64,000 bases of DNA from Norana najaformis (lineage: Eukaryota > Annelida > Clitellata > Crassiclitellata > Hormogastridae): contig OZ029915.1 in the NCBI GenBank assembly GCA_964023275.1, positions 34,158,573 through 34,222,572 of the forward strand. Direction: 5' to 3'. The notes under the pieces are model-generated. The model was not told where the DNA came from. It worked only from the letters and a program-made list of their open reading frames with translations, and searched no databases. How positions within the stretch are numbered: position 1 is the first letter of the stretch; each line of letters begins with the position of its first letter. The translations under genes were made by a program, and so were the position numbers. Positions 24,601-36,984 of this stretch are shown here, piece by piece.

Positions 24601-27520
24601 TTTCACTGGTGTACCAGGTGTACCGGTGCTATGTACTTAAAAGAGATAGTTATAACACAAGATGCAGAATTATATATTTATATTATGTTATCATATGTAG
24701 AATTATATACATACTAATGTGCGAAACCTATAAGTGAAATGGTCGACTGAAGAAAAACTGAAAAAGTGAAGAACTTTTATTTAGGACCAGCTAAGATGCT
24801 GCAAAGATCTTTTGGGATTTTAAAAACCCAAAATTGATATCTGACAAATCTTAAAGGGTGCGATATACATACATATAAACAGATAGACAGACATATAGAC
24901 AGCCGGAGAGATAAGGATACATACATGCATGCATGCATGTATACATACATACCGTACATGCATACATACATAAATACATACATACATACACGCATACATA
25001 AATGCACGTAATTATATCATTGCAAAGGGTATCACTGACTTTTGATAATCATACTTACGCGCTGATTGCCATACTGGTCGCTGATGTATTGCCAGTGATA
25101 AGCGTCGAGACTGTAAGAGACGAGAAAAGCAGTCACCCATTCGTTGCCATCTCCTCGTCCTTGGATCATCAGACCAGTCACCTAAAACACACGGCACTCC
25201 CGTTACAATGGGATCCGTGCTTTGAAATGTATCACAACTTCCTATACAAAACATGCGCTGTGACTTATTTTATGAAGTTTTGTTTTAAACAGCCTTTACA
25301 TGTAACTTGAAACCTATGGACAACGCGAGCTTTAAAATCTTCTCACCTTATGCCTCGATTCTCTGCATATCGGACATATTACTTGTAGCATTAGTCCTTT
25401 TGGCAGTGGAAAATGCTTTGATACAGGTGTGTGTTTGGCCATGCGTTGGTTATCATTGCAACCAATGGATGATCCTCTTGTAAATAGGCCTACGCATGAT
25501 TTGCCTTTAAATGCATCGGCTGTATTTCAGTTTTCAGAAAGAATGCTGACAATGAACTGACGTTCGCTATCGTGAGATTCTCCATAGAGCGAGCATTTCC
25601 GAATGCGACATAAAGACTTCGTGTTTAGCAACAGTAACGCGCGCAAATGTCTGCGTGCAAATGATTCTCGGACGTAGATGAATTCGTCTTTTATGAAAGC
25701 TGGTCACAAGCAGAGAACGATTGTCACAGCAAGACAACTGTCTCATCCTACAGTCTTTGGCAACATTTCAATTGTGACACGTGTTTGCATCGACTTACAG
25801 TCGGCAAGAGTTTGATTTGCGTTCTGATATCGAGCAATCGAAGCCCAATTTGCTTTATTCAGAAGTTCTTTTCTGAGAGCGATAAGCGGAAATATATTTA
25901 GGCTTCAAAGCGGTTTTTTCGTGTCTTCTGCGAGAAAAGACCGTCGATGTTGCGTCGACGTTTCATGAACATCGTCGATGGCAAAAGATCAAATCAGGCA
26001 AAAAACATAATTGAATAGGACCAGTCAGGCAAGTGTAAATGCAGAGATCTTGCTTACTAAAGAATCATTTTGTAGGGTTTGGACTTATCTGGGGCGTGCG
26101 TAATTGCTGCGCTCATAAAATAGTCTAGACGTTGTAACTCGTTTTCGTTTTTATGTTATTTTATCACCAGTAGGCCTATTTAGATAATTATTTAGGTCAA
26201 GATCCTATTCATCCTGCTGGAGATTACTGTTTAAAATCCAGCATTATAAGGTTTAAGAAATCGATTTAATAAAGTAAATACTCATATAGCGAACATATCG
26301 GAAATTGTATATATAGTTAAGAGAAAGAGTTCCGTCCCTCCACCTATGTATATATGTAACTAAAATTGTGTGTAATATGTTGGAGGTAATTCTAGCACCA
26401 CCTGATCTGGAAAAATTGGATTGAATTGTTTTGAGACGGGCATTCAAGTATATCAATAGGTGAACAGACGCTGATCGCTGATTCATATATGAAGCGCCCG
26501 GTCCAACAATTCTTAGATATCATATAAGAAATAATTTAGCAGCCAAATATTTTCAACAGTAAAATGACGTCCAATTCGCTTTGAAGATTTGGCCAGTGTT
26601 GCTGCAGTCTTAATCTTCTAATACAGCACATCAGATTGCACAAGAGGCAGTTAACTAATTCTGCGACATTTAGCCAAGATGTTCAACGAAAGCATTGAAA
26701 TTTGTCTTTGCCTAGATTTTCGTGTAAAAATCGGAATATGTTTAATTGACTGTAGCCCTGATCCCTACTCGAATTCTAACTCCATTCCTACTTATAAAAT
26801 AGAGCTACTGTAAAGGCAACACACTTGCTAACACTCCTTTGTATAGAAAACCCTCCCCAGAAGCTTGATCCCGAGTTCGAAGGATCAGTCAGTAAATACG
26901 ATCCCATGCAGTAATCCAACTACAGAACACATTTTCTACACGGAAACGGCTCAGCTGACTGACCTTAGCGGGGACACCGAGGTCGACCTGGAGCCATTCA
27001 GATGACGATTTGAACTTGGCGCACCATCCGAGTCCATTCGGCTGATAGACTCGACCGTATTTCTCGCTGCATCCTTTGTCCCAGTCTGGAGGATAGTTGG
27101 AAGATGCCGAAACCTGCGAGTTCTTTATCTCACCGGTCGTCATGCCCAAAGGACCATGGTGCATACATCCTACAAAATATGCATCCAGCTCCAAAATTTT
27201 CATATGGCAATGACTAAGCTATTCTATCTAACGCACGCAAGTTGGCGTTTACCGACGCTCTCATAAAACTATTAAGTTTCTCAAACATTTTTAAAAATCT
27301 TGTCCTTGGGACATTATCTTTCTTGCACCTCAAATTCTTTCCTATCTAGCGACAGAGACGAAGCATGTTGATGAGTTCTTAAAAATTAGCTGTTAAATAA
27401 TCCCTTAAGGATTTGCTTACCTTTCAACGCATCCAATGTGGGTGACAGAGTATCCTGCACGGTGGCTAAAGTTACAGCCGACAACGACAAAGAAATGAAG
27501 ATAACGACGACATTCAACAT
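15673..27520 (-). CDS. Secreted protein with two F5/8 type C (discoidin) domains and a fucolectin-like domain
   Basis: Coding exons in transcript order: 27421-27520, 26964-27169, 25059-25181, 24260-24398, 23126-23266, 21877-22046, 21278-21422, 16540-16788, 15673-15944. Total 1545 nt, 514 residues plus TGA. Every junction is GT-AG and the phases (1,0,0,1,1,0,1,1) close exactly. Residues 1 to about 20 ([19 protein letters not shown]) form a signal peptide. Domain 1 (C35-C188) shows [25 protein letters not shown] and [20 protein letters not shown], ending in GC. Domain 2 (C191-C338) shows [23 protein letters not shown] and [17 protein letters not shown]. Residues 342-514 are fucolectin/tachylectin-4/pentraxin-1-like: [33 protein letters not shown]. 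The likely role is extracellular carbohydrate or surface binding. The canonical fucose-binding motif is not evident. The ATG is preceded by an in-frame TAG and has a weak Kozak context, so a spliced 5' UTR is possible. The donor after exon 8 (GTGCGC) is weak. Confidence 0.92.
16345..16446. repeat. (CATC)n microsatellite in the last lectin-gene intron
   Basis: About 24 copies of the tetranucleotide, within the intron between exons 15673-15944 and 16540-16788. A short (TA)n follows at 16463-16482. All three frames stay open on both strands, which gives spurious ORFs. Confidence 0.97.
16789..17800. other. Lectin-gene intron sequence left of the nested ORF
   Basis: Intronic to the minus-strand lectin-like gene. 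It contains no exon that I can fit, a short CATCCG-type repeat (16996-17012), and at 17423-17488 a 66-bp copy of the 3' end of the nested ORF (see repeat entry). Confidence 0.55.
17423..17488 (+). repeat. Upstream 66-bp direct copy of the nested ORF's 3' end
   Basis: It matches 19616-19681 with about two mismatches and in the same orientation, including the codons for the terminal NRRKKTVTV and the stop codon. It may be a remnant of an older truncated copy of the same element, or one arm of a terminal direct repeat. The flanks on both sides differ. Confidence 0.8.
17801..17826 (+). promoter_or_regulatory. Core promoter: CRE (TGACGTCA) plus TATA box
   Basis: A perfect palindromic CRE at 17801-17808, preceded by a half-site-like tgacgtaa at 17791, lies 12 bp upstream of TATAAA (17820-17825). 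The predicted start of transcription is about 17850, roughly 90 bp before the ATG at 17941. The arrangement fits a Pol II promoter for the single-exon ORF downstream. Confidence 0.6.
17941..19668 (+). pseudogene. Single-exon orphan ORF, putative transposase-like, with one in-frame stop
   Basis: 576 codons in one frame from ATG 17941 to TAA 19668, interrupted only by TAG at 19267-19269 (codon 443). The N-terminus has ZAD-like zinc ligands (FCYICG near residue 13, CCATC near 60, DDCYFC near 96). Conserved blocks follow: [19 protein letters not shown] (D264), [15 protein letters not shown] (D318), [11 protein letters not shown] (C337, C340), [31 protein letters not shown] and [11 protein letters not shown] (E513/E516). 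I recognise it as a recurrent uncharacterised family in invertebrate genomes, usually without introns. The D-D-E spacing with an embedded Cys pair suggests an RNase H-like transposase core; this is inference. It lies in the large lectin-gene intron, antisense to that gene, with its own TATA/CRE promoter and an AATAAA downstream. No inverted termini or target duplication were found. Confidence 0.85.
19750..19755 (+). terminator. Poly(A) signal AATAAA of the nested ORF
   Basis: AATAAA lies 81 bp after the TAA stop at 19666-19668. It is the first such motif downstream, and its distance fits a short 3' UTR. Confidence 0.5.
19756..21277. other. Lectin-gene intron sequence right of the nested ORF
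   Basis: No exon is supported. It holds a (TA)n/ATAC tract at about 20453-20490 and TAGGCCTA motifs at about 19904, 20636 and 20648. Confidence 0.55.
22128..22420 (+). mobile_element. Decayed LINE reverse-transcriptase C-terminal fragment
   Basis: Across frameshifts it reads [29 protein letters not shown], then (other frame) [15 protein letters not shown] and finally [19 protein letters not shown]. These are the terminal blocks common in RTE-like and related LINE ORFs (KRKLxYFGHV, GRPxxxW, AANPRxGGR). It lies in the lectin-gene intron between exons 21877-22046 and 23126-23266, opposite to the gene. Confidence 0.7.
23375..23507. repeat. Degenerate tandem repeat with CACTTTTCTTATA units
   Basis: The unit containing cacaaacacttttcttataa followed by gtactt recurs at 23438 and 23480, with partial copies before. 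It lies in the lectin-gene intron and generates a repetitive minus-strand frame (KKSVCEKC) with no coding meaning. Confidence 0.75.
23606..23995 (+). repeat. tRNA-like head and LINE/SINE tail (GGCGCTATATAAAT)
   Basis: The 5' part has box-like segments tagctcagttgtgg (A box) and ggtttgaatcc (B box), as in a tRNA-derived SINE. The 3' part ends gggagcgcctctgatgagat followed by ggcgctatataaatttgtat, a tail recurring elsewhere in the window. Whether head and tail belong to one element is uncertain. Within a lectin-gene intron. Confidence 0.5.
24399..25058. repeat. Lectin-gene intron with CATA/CATG-rich microsatellite (24917-25000)
   Basis: The intron between exons 24260-24398 and 25059-25181 holds an interrupted CATA repeat with an embedded alternating catgcatgcatgcatg (about 24925-24940). 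No additional exon seen. Confidence 0.8.
25182..26963. other. Lectin-gene intron, no further features
   Basis: The intron between exons 25059-25181 and 26964-27169. I checked both strands for coding blocks resembling the neighbouring domains and found none. Confidence 0.55.
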
Positions 27521-28988
27521 CTACAGGCAAATGTTACAAATGACTTCAAGAAATTTTTCGCTGCAGTTTCCTTATCAAGTTGAGAAAAATACATGCACCT
27601 TCAACTTCACGCTATCGACACCTAGCAGCCGACTGCTCATTGACAGTCGGTGTTCGTAAAGTAAAATTAATTCAAATAAAAATACAGCAAAATGACCAGT
27701 TTAAGAATCAAAGCATAATATTTACGGGTGTACCTAAGAAAAGCTTAAAAGCACTTAATATTTAATTTTTTCTCTCCATTACCTTCGAGTAATAACCGCC
27801 TTGTAATTGAAAGATTACTGTTCTAACTCCCAGTATTTTCATTAGTGTTAATTTTGGTAAGATCGAGGTTTCTACTTTGACATTTCTGTAATTTCAATTA
27901 GACTAATTTGCCCGTCCTGTTTTGTAGGTAAAAATAGCGCATTAAGTTCACCAGGTACACTGTAAACTAGGTCAAAATAGTTAAACCCTGCAGAGAATCA
28001 GCAAACATTATAATTTCAGGCTAATTGGAGCAAATAATTATAGGCCTATTATTGAGAAAAATTAAGAATTGTACACTAGGAGTCATGCGTTAACCACGAA
28101 ATTCCAATGGCTCATCGCTGCACGGACCTGTTAGGTCGTCATTTGGTTAGTTGGTGCATGTGGAAAGATTCCTACGTGGCAATTACCACCGCTTCATTTA
28201 ATGCTGAAATTTGAACCGTGATATTACTTAATAAGTACTACCATCAACAGAGGAATATGCTGCTTTATTATTACAGCTTTTTTCTCCCAATTCAAGTACT
28301 CGCTTTATAATAAACGCAAGACCTAGACGATAAGAGTTATATTCCATGAAATGTTCAAATTCTTTAAAGTTACATAGGCCTACTTGGTCAGAGAACTGTT
28401 AATTATTACGGTTTTGATTCAAGTTTGAAGTCTGGCATATTTGTCTTAAATGTTGTTCAGTATCACGAATCTTCATACATAGTATTTACAGTTTTAGAAG
28501 CGTAGGCCTACTGAAAGTTCAATAGGATTTCATTCGATGAAGAAAAATCTTATTCCGTTAAGAGTTTGATTCTCTCAAGATTAAAATTTAGCCTAGAATT
28601 CTTGTGTAGTTAGCAAAGTCAGTTTCAGGAATGCAACTCATGACAGTCGCTGGCTCGCTGAAACTCTGGCATATAAGAGACAGCATGGATCATCCACTCA
28701 CATATCAGTCTCCTTTCAGCCCAGTGTGCTTACATAGCCGAATGGACCTTGGGCTGAATGATTTCCATTAATGGCTGTCAAATGATTCCAACCCGTCTGT
28801 CGCCTCATATAATCGTCACTCGACAACGACTCTTCTTCAGCCAGAACAAATTATCGGACAGAGACCGAATACCGGTAATTAAATATGAACAGCACAGATA
28901 TTTCCGCTCCAAGCAGCAAATTATTCGCATAGCTATTATAACACTATGCAACGAATTGCTGCGTTCAACGAAAACATAGTAAGTCAAT
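27521..28988. other. 5' flank of the lectin-like gene, no gene seen
   Basis: Upstream of the lectin ATG. No clear TATA box was identified on the minus strand. AT-rich intergenic sequence with three TAGGCCTA-type palindromes. Confidence 0.5.
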
Positions 28989-29232
28989 AATTAAGGTATA
29001 GTAAGAAATAAACAATAAATCTGTTTTTACTAAATAAATAATCAAAATAATTTGTTTCAGACAAAGGCAGCAGTTGCTTTTAAGGCTATTGGTAGGTCAG
29101 CGTAAGACAGAATTAAGGAATAATAAGAAATAAACAATAAATCTGTTTTTACTAAATAAATAATCAATAAAATTTGTTTCAGACAAAGGCAGCAGTTGCT
29201 TTTAAGGCTTTTGGTAGGTCATAATAAGACAA
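28989..29232. repeat. Two-copy ~122-bp tandem duplication
   Basis: Copy 1 at 28989-29110 and copy 2 at 29111-29232 share the block from aataaacaataaatctgttt through gcagcagttgcttttaaggc to ttggtaggtca, with only a few differences. The near identity suggests a recent event. No coding content. Confidence 0.9.
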
Positions 29233-32200
29233 ACAGAGGATTTTGTCGAGTAATAAACCCTTTGAGAATCAGCACGGGATGAAATAGTTCAGCTGGAAAA
29301 ACCTTAGGCCCCTATATAAGATTTGCCAGGTTTTGCAGACGAATTGCTGTTCCAAGGAAAGCCAATGTAACTGTTTAAGACTCGGAGATCAGTTTGGTGC
29401 TTTAGAGTTTTCTTGATGGTTTTGGCTCAAGAGTTTTGAACTGTTTGGTGAAGTTTGCTCAAATAAGCTGTTTAGATGTAAGTGAGAAAGGTGTTGCAGT
29501 AGTCGTGACATCTAGTGGCCAGATTAAGTCAGAGATTTAGACTGCAACAACTGATTAACGACCTGGTGAAGAGCTACAATAAAAACAGTGGCAAGTATAT
29601 CGACTTAGCATGCATTTGTAAAGTTGTGGCTACAGTAACAGCATAACATTCATAGTAGCATGGAAACGCAATCACTTGGAATCATATAAACAATAATGTC
29701 AACTGTCAAAGCAGCCAACTATGGATATTCCAATCAAAGCACTTAGAATAAGGTAGGCGTGATTAAGTAAAGGGACATTTATACCCTACTACCCAATTAT
29801 CGTATATACCACCTGAAAGAGAGGTCGTTAAATTCTAAAATGGTTGCAACTGGAGACGTTTCTTTAAAAGATGAACGCCACAGCGAGTTATAGGCCTATA
29901 TTTGGTGAACGTGCGAAATGACATTTCAAACAAATAAGCTTAGTCTATGCTGGCAATTGTGAATGTTTGGATGAAAATAAGTTTTTATCGTTTTGCGCTT
30001 TATACTAATATAAAACTGTTATATAAGAACAACTCTCATGCACACAAGTTAGTCATCAACTGCACAGCAACATCAAACTACGAACAGCCACGGCCAATTT
30101 GATGCTGAGCGTTGAAAAGCCTCTAATAGACATGCAAAAAGTGTAAAACATACTTATACGTCTAAATGCTAATTACTTGAACACAGTTACTTCAAAGTTT
30201 TGAGCTAAACCGAATTTGAAATCGCACTAAAAGGCTTGAAAGAATCTATTGACGCTCACTTGAGCCAATACAAATGCTGATTAGTTTGCTTAAAGGGGCG
30301 CTTTATAAATGCTCTGAATTGACGAATGAGTAGTACTAAATATGCAGTCAAATGCACCGAATTAGGCCTACACAATGCAGCTCACTCTAAACGCTGTTCA
30401 AGTTGTCAGTTGTCAGTTGTTTCAACAAGCTTAGCACGATATAGTAAGACGTCGAAACACTAGAAAAAGAAGCAGCGTACGTAGACTATCAATAATAATA
30501 TTCTGCGATTAATAAGGCCTTCATTAGTAAAATCTTGGCGTCAATGCATTGGCCACTTGACTGAGACGTCGTCTGGTCGTTGACTGAATTTACAAACTCC
30601 ATGTCGCTATTTTTATTCAGAATGTTTAATCCAGCGGCGCCACTCAGCGGCAGAACGCCAGGTTAACACGGAGCACACTGAGTTCAAACATTAAAGAAAA
30701 TAAGCGGCGTCGAATTTCAGACGGGTATCCCGACACAGACGGTTTCACGAGGTCTCAACGACCGACTAATAACAGGAGACCTTCAGCTATCTTGAACGTC
30801 TGACCCGTTCCGGGCGACACATAGTCTTATAATTGCAAAGGCTATATGAGCAATAATTGACATATGATTGTGTAGGGCATCTAATTGTAATTGCAGCAAT
30901 TATAGCCATAATTTGTTTGGTCTCTGAATGCCGCTCGGTGGGAATTCTAGGGCCAAAGATATACTAATAACCATAAAGAGCCAGAAAAAGGTGATTGGGT
31001 AAATTTGAATAAATCGTGAGTTTATGCTACGTGCGGTTCAGTTTGGAAAAGTTAAATGCATAGCCGTTTTGTTGCATGACTTAAACCTGTAAACAATGCA
31101 TGTCAATTAGAGGCCTGTCGAAATGATGGATACGTAGAGGCGTGTGTTTCGGCTGTTGGTTCATCGTTGTTTTCGTCAGGGAGAAGCTTAGCACAGACAG
31201 AAGCCCTAATCAGGATACCGATGCCTCTGAAATCCTGAAGTAGACTAAAAGTCGCTAGTGAAGAACACAGTCTTGCGATAAAGTGTTACTAGGCCCCTTT
31301 ATAAAATGTTGGTCTTAAGCAGCCCATCGATTTAACTTAATCTTGTTTGAAATCTTGCATGTCTGCAGCCGTATTGGTAGTGTTGTACCAAATTGGCCTA
31401 TATTTCACATCGTTTAGGTTAGCTTAGAGAGCGCGTCTGACGAGTTTACTTAAATTGGGGCTATATAAATTTCCAAATACAATTTAAAAAATGCATTTTA
31501 GACCGATTGCAATTGTCTTGTGTACGTTTGCTCATAGGACAACTTTGCACGCCCCGAATGCTATTACAGTATTATTTTAAACATTGCTCGACATTTTAAA
31601 CATTTCGTAGCAATATCTGTTTCAACGAAAAACATTTTTTCCGAACAACTGAGCTCTGATTCTCGACATTTATGGAAGTGTGTTACCCAGAGACTTCCAG
31701 TTGAACCATAAAATCACTGATCTGACCTAAGGAAATAAAAGCAAACAGCGCATCGAGCGATTTATCCTTCTGTGAAGGAGCTGATGCAGTAAAAATGGTC
31801 GATTCAGGTTTGTTTAGTATGCAAATAAAGCCTCGTTTATCCAGGGGCGGTGTCTGATAGGATCGGCCCGACTGACATCTTGTGTTAGAAGACATTATTT
31901 ACTCCCACATGCCACCTTCAGCGTCAAATGTCCACCGATTAAGAGAGCCACTACCACGACGCCTGGAAAGACTGGACTGACACTGTGGGCCAACCAGCTC
32001 CTTATCTATCACCAGCACAGATGCCAGTCAATTCAGATCTGTAGCTCCACATTATTATGGAAGCATTACTTGCAAATAAGAGAACCTCAGACGGCAATTA
32101 TCCGACACCCGTAGCTGAGCATTCGGACATGCGTGGGTTGTTTTGTGCGGGTTTTTCGCAGCCTGCAGCGTAGGCCAGGGTGGGGTTTTAATTCAAGTGT

Positions 32201-35200
32201 TGTGTCCTTCTCAGTCGAATCTCAGGTCGTCAGCATTATCTTAGGATGTGGTCCGTAACAGGTGACCAAGTCATTTATCATGCGCCATTCTAAAGAAAAT
32301 GCCCGGATAGAAATCTTCGAACAACCCCTACTCATGCATATTTAGAAAATGACAGATCAGGGTGAAGAGTTTTGCCTGAATAGAACCGCAACCATTTATG
32401 TCACGCATTTAACAATCGGTCCCAATCCGGAATGAGGCTCGAAATGTTTGAGTGAAAGGGTTAGAATAATCGAGTCGGTTTAATGTGACTTTAAAAGCCA
32501 GAGCACAGGTGAAGGAATGTCTCTGCGATGAATGTAAAAAATCTGTAACATGTTTATCATATTTGAGAAACATAAAATCAAGACATACTGCAAGTGAAAC
32601 GCCATATGTTGCTACCATGTATGTACGTATCTGACTATTTATATAGCGCCTTTTGAATCTCACAAAGATGCACTATGCAATAGAAGAGAACATCACAGAA
32701 GTTAATCGAACAGAATGTGATAACGCCTCCGATATTTCGTAGACTTGAATAAAACGACCTGATCAATTATTCTATTCCTTAAATTCAAACATAGGACGTA
32801 AAGGAGGCTCGAGTTTCTTTTCCCCAACCTCTTGATCCGGTATTCGATGAATCCCAAAGTCGTGGACATCAGACCAGGACACACAACGAAACTCGCAGTT
32901 TACTTCTTAACTGACACTAGCAATAATTACTTGGCGACAAAGGTATTTGCGTGTTAACAATTTGCCCGTCGTTGAATGCTAGAGCAATCGATTCCAGTGG
33001 TCTCTGTGTATGTATAAGAGATTGGCAGATGTGACATTCTTCAACTACGCGCACAGCCATTCGACTTCAAAGAAACCGTTGCTCTGTTGCAGCTTCAAAT
33101 GCAGTGGTTGAACGCTTTCTTGCACACAAACATTCCTTAGATTCAGACATGAAACACAGCATTGCTTAACTTCGATGTCTTTGCCACGCTCAGATCAATA
33201 GCAGCAAGCCGTCGTCATTTGGCTATAGACGGGAGCGTCTTTGAAAGATTCCTGTATGGCGCTATAGAAATCCTATAAACAAATATGCATATGCAAACTT
33301 GCCTATATGATTCCAACTGATTTCTGACTACAGAATATAAAAGATTTGTGCACGTCTGGAACTTGGATGATCGACAGTCCGTTTAATACCAGGATATATC
33401 AGGCCAACTCAGCACGCCATCCATACATGGTCAGTATATATGCACCAATATAAGTTAGAGGCTTAAAAATGAATCTTTGTTTTATTGCGCTTCGCATGAA
33501 ATATTCTTCAATCCCGCCACCATGAGTGTTTTACGGTAAGCTTTGAAACAAGTCATAAGTAAGACCAATATAATGAATATTGGTCTTCAGTAAGAACAAA
33601 ACAGATAAGTAGGGTAGAAATCGCTTTTCAACATGAACCGATAATTTAAAAATAAACGAAGAGAAGCGATTTAGGCCTCCAACAGTGAACTCTGATACAT
33701 AATTTACAGATCTAAGAGCGCAGAACGAGGAGGATTCAGTCACGACTAAAGGCTTTACCGACCCGACACAAATTGACGACGACGCGTTAAGAAATCAAAG
33801 AAAGCCAGATATTGTGCAACACCAATCCGTCAGCAAATAAACAGTTCCGCAATTGTCCTCCGGCGAATAACAGAGACATTGTAATAACAGTGGAATCGTA
33901 CACTTTTTAGGGGTGAAAAAATCTCTTCGGCATGCAAGCAGGTGGGGTTTTGGGTGAGAAGTAGTGGATGAAAATCTTTAGACAGAAGCTAAATGTATGA
34001 GGAAATTGAATCTCATGGGGGATAGTCTGAACAAATGAGAAAGAAGTTCCCATTCCCCAAAACCACACAAGGCTCACCCTGCCCGCAAGAAATGCAACGG
34101 TCTAACATACAGAAGCGTCTTTGTGGCTCTGCACGGTCTAGACTCTGGAACGATCTTATGCCTAGCGGCGAACATTATATATGTGTAAATACACATGCCA
34201 TTAAGTATAGGCCTACATTATATGTACAGATTTATGCATATATACACATTTCAAACGCAACATATATATATATCACTTTTCAACTTCTTGTGATGAACAC
34301 TGAGGTCCTGTCAAAACTATAACCAAGTCAATGTTGTTTATATTATACAACGCTGAAAGTTTGGTGTTTAGACCAACGTGTGAAGATTAATTTATAGCCA
34401 GGCTGGAAGGGACTGCTCTGAATCGTGAAGAATCCCTGGTCGTCATATATTAACAAGCATTTGCAGCGAGACATACTTGATAATAGGCCTGTCTACGATG
34501 CGCTTATAGATGAAAACAACTGTTATTATTATTACAAGTCTTTCCCTTAGGCTTATTTATACTCTTTACGCATACATAAACAATAACATACAAATGCCAA
34601 GCAACTGGTCTTTAATATTCTATAGAGTGCTATTTAGTTTGTTAATAATTAATTTAATAATTAATCAGTTTTAGTTCTACTGATCCAGTCGATTATCTTT
34701 TTCTTGACTAAGGTCTTTCGGCGGACTTTACCAGGCATAAGCGCCGTATTTGGTGCTTTTTAACTCAAAGAATTGCTAACGTAAGCACTTTCACGAATAA
34801 CTTCTTCATCATGAGATTGCACTGTTGGTCCAAAGTAAAGTCTCACTCTAAACATTTTATGCACACATGCCTGTATTGCATGGCGGCACACTACTTTTCG
34901 CATTAACCTATAGTTGGATATTTGCCTAAATACACATAAATAAATAATTAAATGAATAGAAATTCGAATTTACTTACTCACTTACTTAAACCATACATTG
35001 CTTACACGATTAGATTATGGCTATAATAAGTCTATTTATTGAAAGCAGATTTATGTAGAAGTTTAGGCAATTCGTTGTTTGGGATTTATTGCCTTCTCAG
35101 CTTTCGACCTGTTCTATTTGGACACCGAATCTTCACAAGTTGCCATAATTCTACGCAAATAAAAAGCAAGATTTATGGCCGAAACTTTTAAAACTGGACA

Positions 35201-36164
35201 ACTCGTCAGCGGGTTTATGCTTGACCTGCAAACACAAGGACCGCATTGAATCGTCCTAAGGGACCCATGACCGTCTCGGTCCAGCGCCATAACAGGTGCT
35301 CCGGACGTAAGCGCATAAGCCGACCGGGCTCCAACAGGTGTCAACCGAGAGATTGACAGCTATAAATTCTTGATCCTAGCATCATCACATCTGTGATTGC
35401 CAGCCTTCAGTCTCAACAGTGAGCACCAACAGGTTAGACGGACAATTGCTGATCATCAGTGCGAGATCTAAAGAGCCCTGAGGGCTACTGGCCTTCAGGA
35501 TCGACATCTAAATGGGCAGTGCGCAGTTGAAGTCGGAGTTGAGAGATGCTCCATAAGCGCATCATTTTTGGCCTTTGTTACGATATGCAGCGTGTGATTA
35601 TCCTAGCATTAGCCTGCGTAAAGTCAATCTAATTAGCCTTTCAATACTACGCGTATTCAGTCGATACTCAGCATGTACTAATCGTGTATGCAGTTATCAC
35701 GCGGCAATGGCTTTTCAGTTTAATAGGCCGCCGAAGTGTGAAATATATTCATCAACAATTAAGTACTGCATGATTGATGTGCATCTATATTGATTGTTTC
35801 AAGGTTCAGTCGACCAACTGATCATTTATTGATTTATTAATTAATCGATTGACTGGGTATTTATAGATCAGCTGATGCAGGGCTTGACGGGCTGAGCGCC
35901 TAAGCAGCACATGAGAATGATCTATTTCAGTTTCTAGAAAAAGCTTACTCTAGTGAGAGGTAAAGCTCCAGTTAGGCTTTGAGTGAACACAGGAAGAAAA
36001 TAGGGTATTTTATATATATATGAAAACTCTTTATATATAATAAGTCTAAATATGGCCCGTTTAACATAGGTCTAATTCTGTAGACGAAACAATGGACCAG
36101 GCATGCATACAGACGGGCAGACAGCTGGGAAATATATTACTAACAATTTAGAACTTCTATTGCG
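29233..36164. other. Intergenic region, no gene supported
   Basis: Nothing coding survives inspection on either strand. It contains LINE/SINE tail motifs at 31418-31475 (+), 32625-32690 (-) and 33226-33275 (+), a second copy of a diverged dispersed repeat at 32798-32935, and a perfect 11-bp-arm hairpin at 33561-33587. Confidence 0.55.
32798..32935. repeat. Dispersed SINE-like repeat, copy 2
   Basis: Partner of 6684-6815: gatgaatcccaaagtcgtgg then gcagtttacttcttaactga align with the same order and spacing there. Diverged; class unknown. Confidence 0.35.
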
Positions 36165-36984
36165 CCAGCGTCTAGCGTGCAAGGCATCAGCCGATGGCGC
36201 ACCAAAACCAAGCCGCAATCAGGTCAGTATCCAAAAGGTCATTCCATTAAGACAGAAAGACAGCCTATGGTGGGTAAGCAGTTTAAAAACGTAAGTCTGA
36301 AGTCAAGAACGTTCCTAAATCTAGATACAGCAGCCGAAAAAGCCTTTTCACCAAGAATAGTTCTAGTCTTAGGTATCACCAGAGAAGGGCAATTAGATAA
36401 CCTGGTTGAGTAGCGATAAGTCTTGGGAATGAGGACTGATTTTAAGTATTGCGGTTGGCCAGAGTTCAATGTTTCATGAATTGTAAGCCCCAATTTGAAA
36501 CAAATGCTTTGCTGAACAGAAAACCAGTGCATGGATATAAGTGCAGGGCATATACACTCATTTTTGACGTATTGTTGTTAGCTCTATCCAAAGAGTTCTG
36601 AATTCTTTGGAGTTTCCGCATGTTTTACTTTGTGTTACCAGTAAGAAGCGAGTTACAGACTAAAGACCAATGCGTTTTCGAGAGATATCCTTGAAGATAT
36701 GGGAACACAGCGGCTAATTCTGTGTAAGTCACGAAAATACATGTATGACGACTGACAAATACCATTTACATAGTCGGTCAGAGACTTAGTAGAATCCAAA
36801 ATAACGCCCAGCATCAAGCAGATAACAGGCAGAATCAGCCAACTCAACAAGTGAGTCACCCAGTTTCAAATATTTATGCCATTCAAACTTCTGAAATCGC
36901 TGTGGAGTGCTTAGTAGTAGAAATTCAGTTTTCAATGGGTTAATAAGGAATTTATCAGCCGCCGTCCAATACTGCACCTGAAAA

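Noticed and set aside
34035..34170. Frame with SARSRLWNDLMPSGEH, resembling the LINE C-terminal AxxLWNxLP block
   Set aside because: Only one weak block, with no supporting sequence on either side.
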